Positions 39,592 to 40,036 of a stretch of DNA of 40,036 nt are shown one piece after another; the stretch's first letter is position 1; each line of letters begins with the position of its first letter. The notes below the pieces were generated by a model, which was not told where the DNA came from, did no database searches, and was given only the letters and a program-made list of their open reading frames with translations. Origin of the DNA: Chersky-267 sp034666965 (GTDB lineage Bacteria > Chloroflexota > Limnocylindria > Limnocylindrales > CSP1-4); the NCBI GenBank assembly GCA_034666965.1, contig JAXDKT010000033.1:1-40036 (forward strand), written 5' to 3'. The position numbers and the translations under genes were made by a program.

Positions 39592-40036
39592 CCCGACCAG
39601 CGTCCCCACCGGCGTCACCACCGGCGGCCGCCGCCCGGCGCGTCTCGAGCTCCACGATCTTGCTCTGCGGATAGGCGATCCGCTGGTGGTACATCCCCAG
39701 CAGCTGGGCCACGAACGCCTCGCGGATCCGCTCGACGTCGCGCAGGGTCAGGTCGCACTCATCGAACTGGCCGTCGTGGAGTCGCTCCTCGATGATCCGC
39801 GAGACCATCGCCCGGATCGCGGGCTCGTCGCGCGACGCCAGGGAGCGGACCGACGCCTCGACACCGTCGGCCAGCATGATCAGGGCCGCCTCGCGCGTCT
39901 GGGGCTTGGGGCCGGCGTGGCGGTAGCGCATCGGGTCGACGGCATTGGCCGCCTTCTCGCCGTCGGCCGTGGCCAGACCGCCGTACGGCGCCGCCGCGAG
40001 CTCGCGGGCCTTGGCGTAGAAGTAGCTGATCAGGGC
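39563..40036 (-). CDS. pgpH: 7TM-HD family protein, probable c-di-AMP phosphodiesterase PgpH (5' end outside window)
   Basis: Only the last 157 residues are in the window. The fragment reads ALISYFYAKARELAA, then MRYRHAGPKPQTREAALIML, ADGVEASVRSL, RIIEERLHDGQFDECDLTLR and GMYHQRIAYP, matching the C-terminal part of the HDIG domain of 7TM-HD proteins. Family members such as PgpH hydrolyse cyclic di-AMP at the membrane. The catalytic HD residues and the membrane part lie beyond the right edge. An Ala/Gly/Asp-rich tail closes the protein and overlaps the ybeY start. Confidence 0.85.
   Translation of the reverse strand, partial: ALISYFYAKARELAAAPYGGLATADGEKAANAVDPMRYRHAGPKPQTREAALIMLADGVEASVRSLASRDEPAIRAMVSRIIEERLHDGQFDECDLTLRDVERIREAFVAQLLGMYHQRIAYPQSKIVELETRRAAAAGGDAGGDAGRDAAAGPDAG

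Overview
The window is 40 kb of very GC-rich bacterial chromosome with densely packed genes, many 4-base start/stop overlaps (ATGA, GTGA, TTGA), frequent GTG/TTG starts and monoderm-style lipoproteins. The gene content points to an uncultured Chloroflexota lineage (Ellin6529/Limnocylindria-like). It includes an FMN-riboswitch-linked NMT1-type riboflavin transporter of the kind described in Chloroflexus, polyamine transporter genes in the order potA-potD-potB-potC, and an archaeal/Thermotoga-length AhcY. The taxon is an inference. No tRNA, rRNA, CRISPR array, insertion sequence or phage gene was found.

Layout. (1) 1-1318: the start of a PLP aminotransferase diverges from an arginase-family gene; both look leaderless. 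(2) 1377-8311: a minus-strand cobalamin regulon, promoter - B12 riboswitch - btuF-btuC-btuD-cobS-cobU-cobC-cobT, with a lipoprotein gene after it. It imports corrinoids and finishes the nucleotide loop; no corrin-ring genes are present. (3) 8382-11201: a plus-strand cassette of three exported proteins: a compact caspase/CHAT-like protein, a propeptide-like protein and a beta-propeller-like lipoprotein. This is the least explained part of the window. (4) 11241-14658: a small SWIM zinc-finger protein, then a leaderless minus-strand operon manC - phosphomannomutase - cupin for GDP-mannose supply. (5) 14757-19185: a sigma70-like promoter, a leader hairpin and potA-potD-potB-potC. (6) 19259-24283, minus strand: metK, an ATPase and a permease, then an internal promoter and FMN riboswitch that control only the substrate-binding protein and a membrane-anchored protein behind it. 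(7) 24342-27146: a kynureninase convergent with a CPA1 Na+/H+ antiporter. (8) 27213-38120: a long minus-strand series pth - mfd - GT87-like - MFS - apt - mtnA - GNAT - ahcY, largely translationally coupled. (9) 38344-40036: 9-bp tandem repeats ahead of a MarR regulator, then ybeY and the 3' end of a PgpH-like 7TM-HD gene.

How the genes work together. metK makes S-adenosylmethionine, ahcY removes S-adenosylhomocysteine, and mtnA plus apt recycle the methylthioribose and adenine halves of methylthioadenosine. Polyamine import and cobalamin import/assembly sit close by, so one-carbon and SAM economy is a theme across the window. Two riboswitches (cobalamin, FMN) each start just after a recognisable -10 element.
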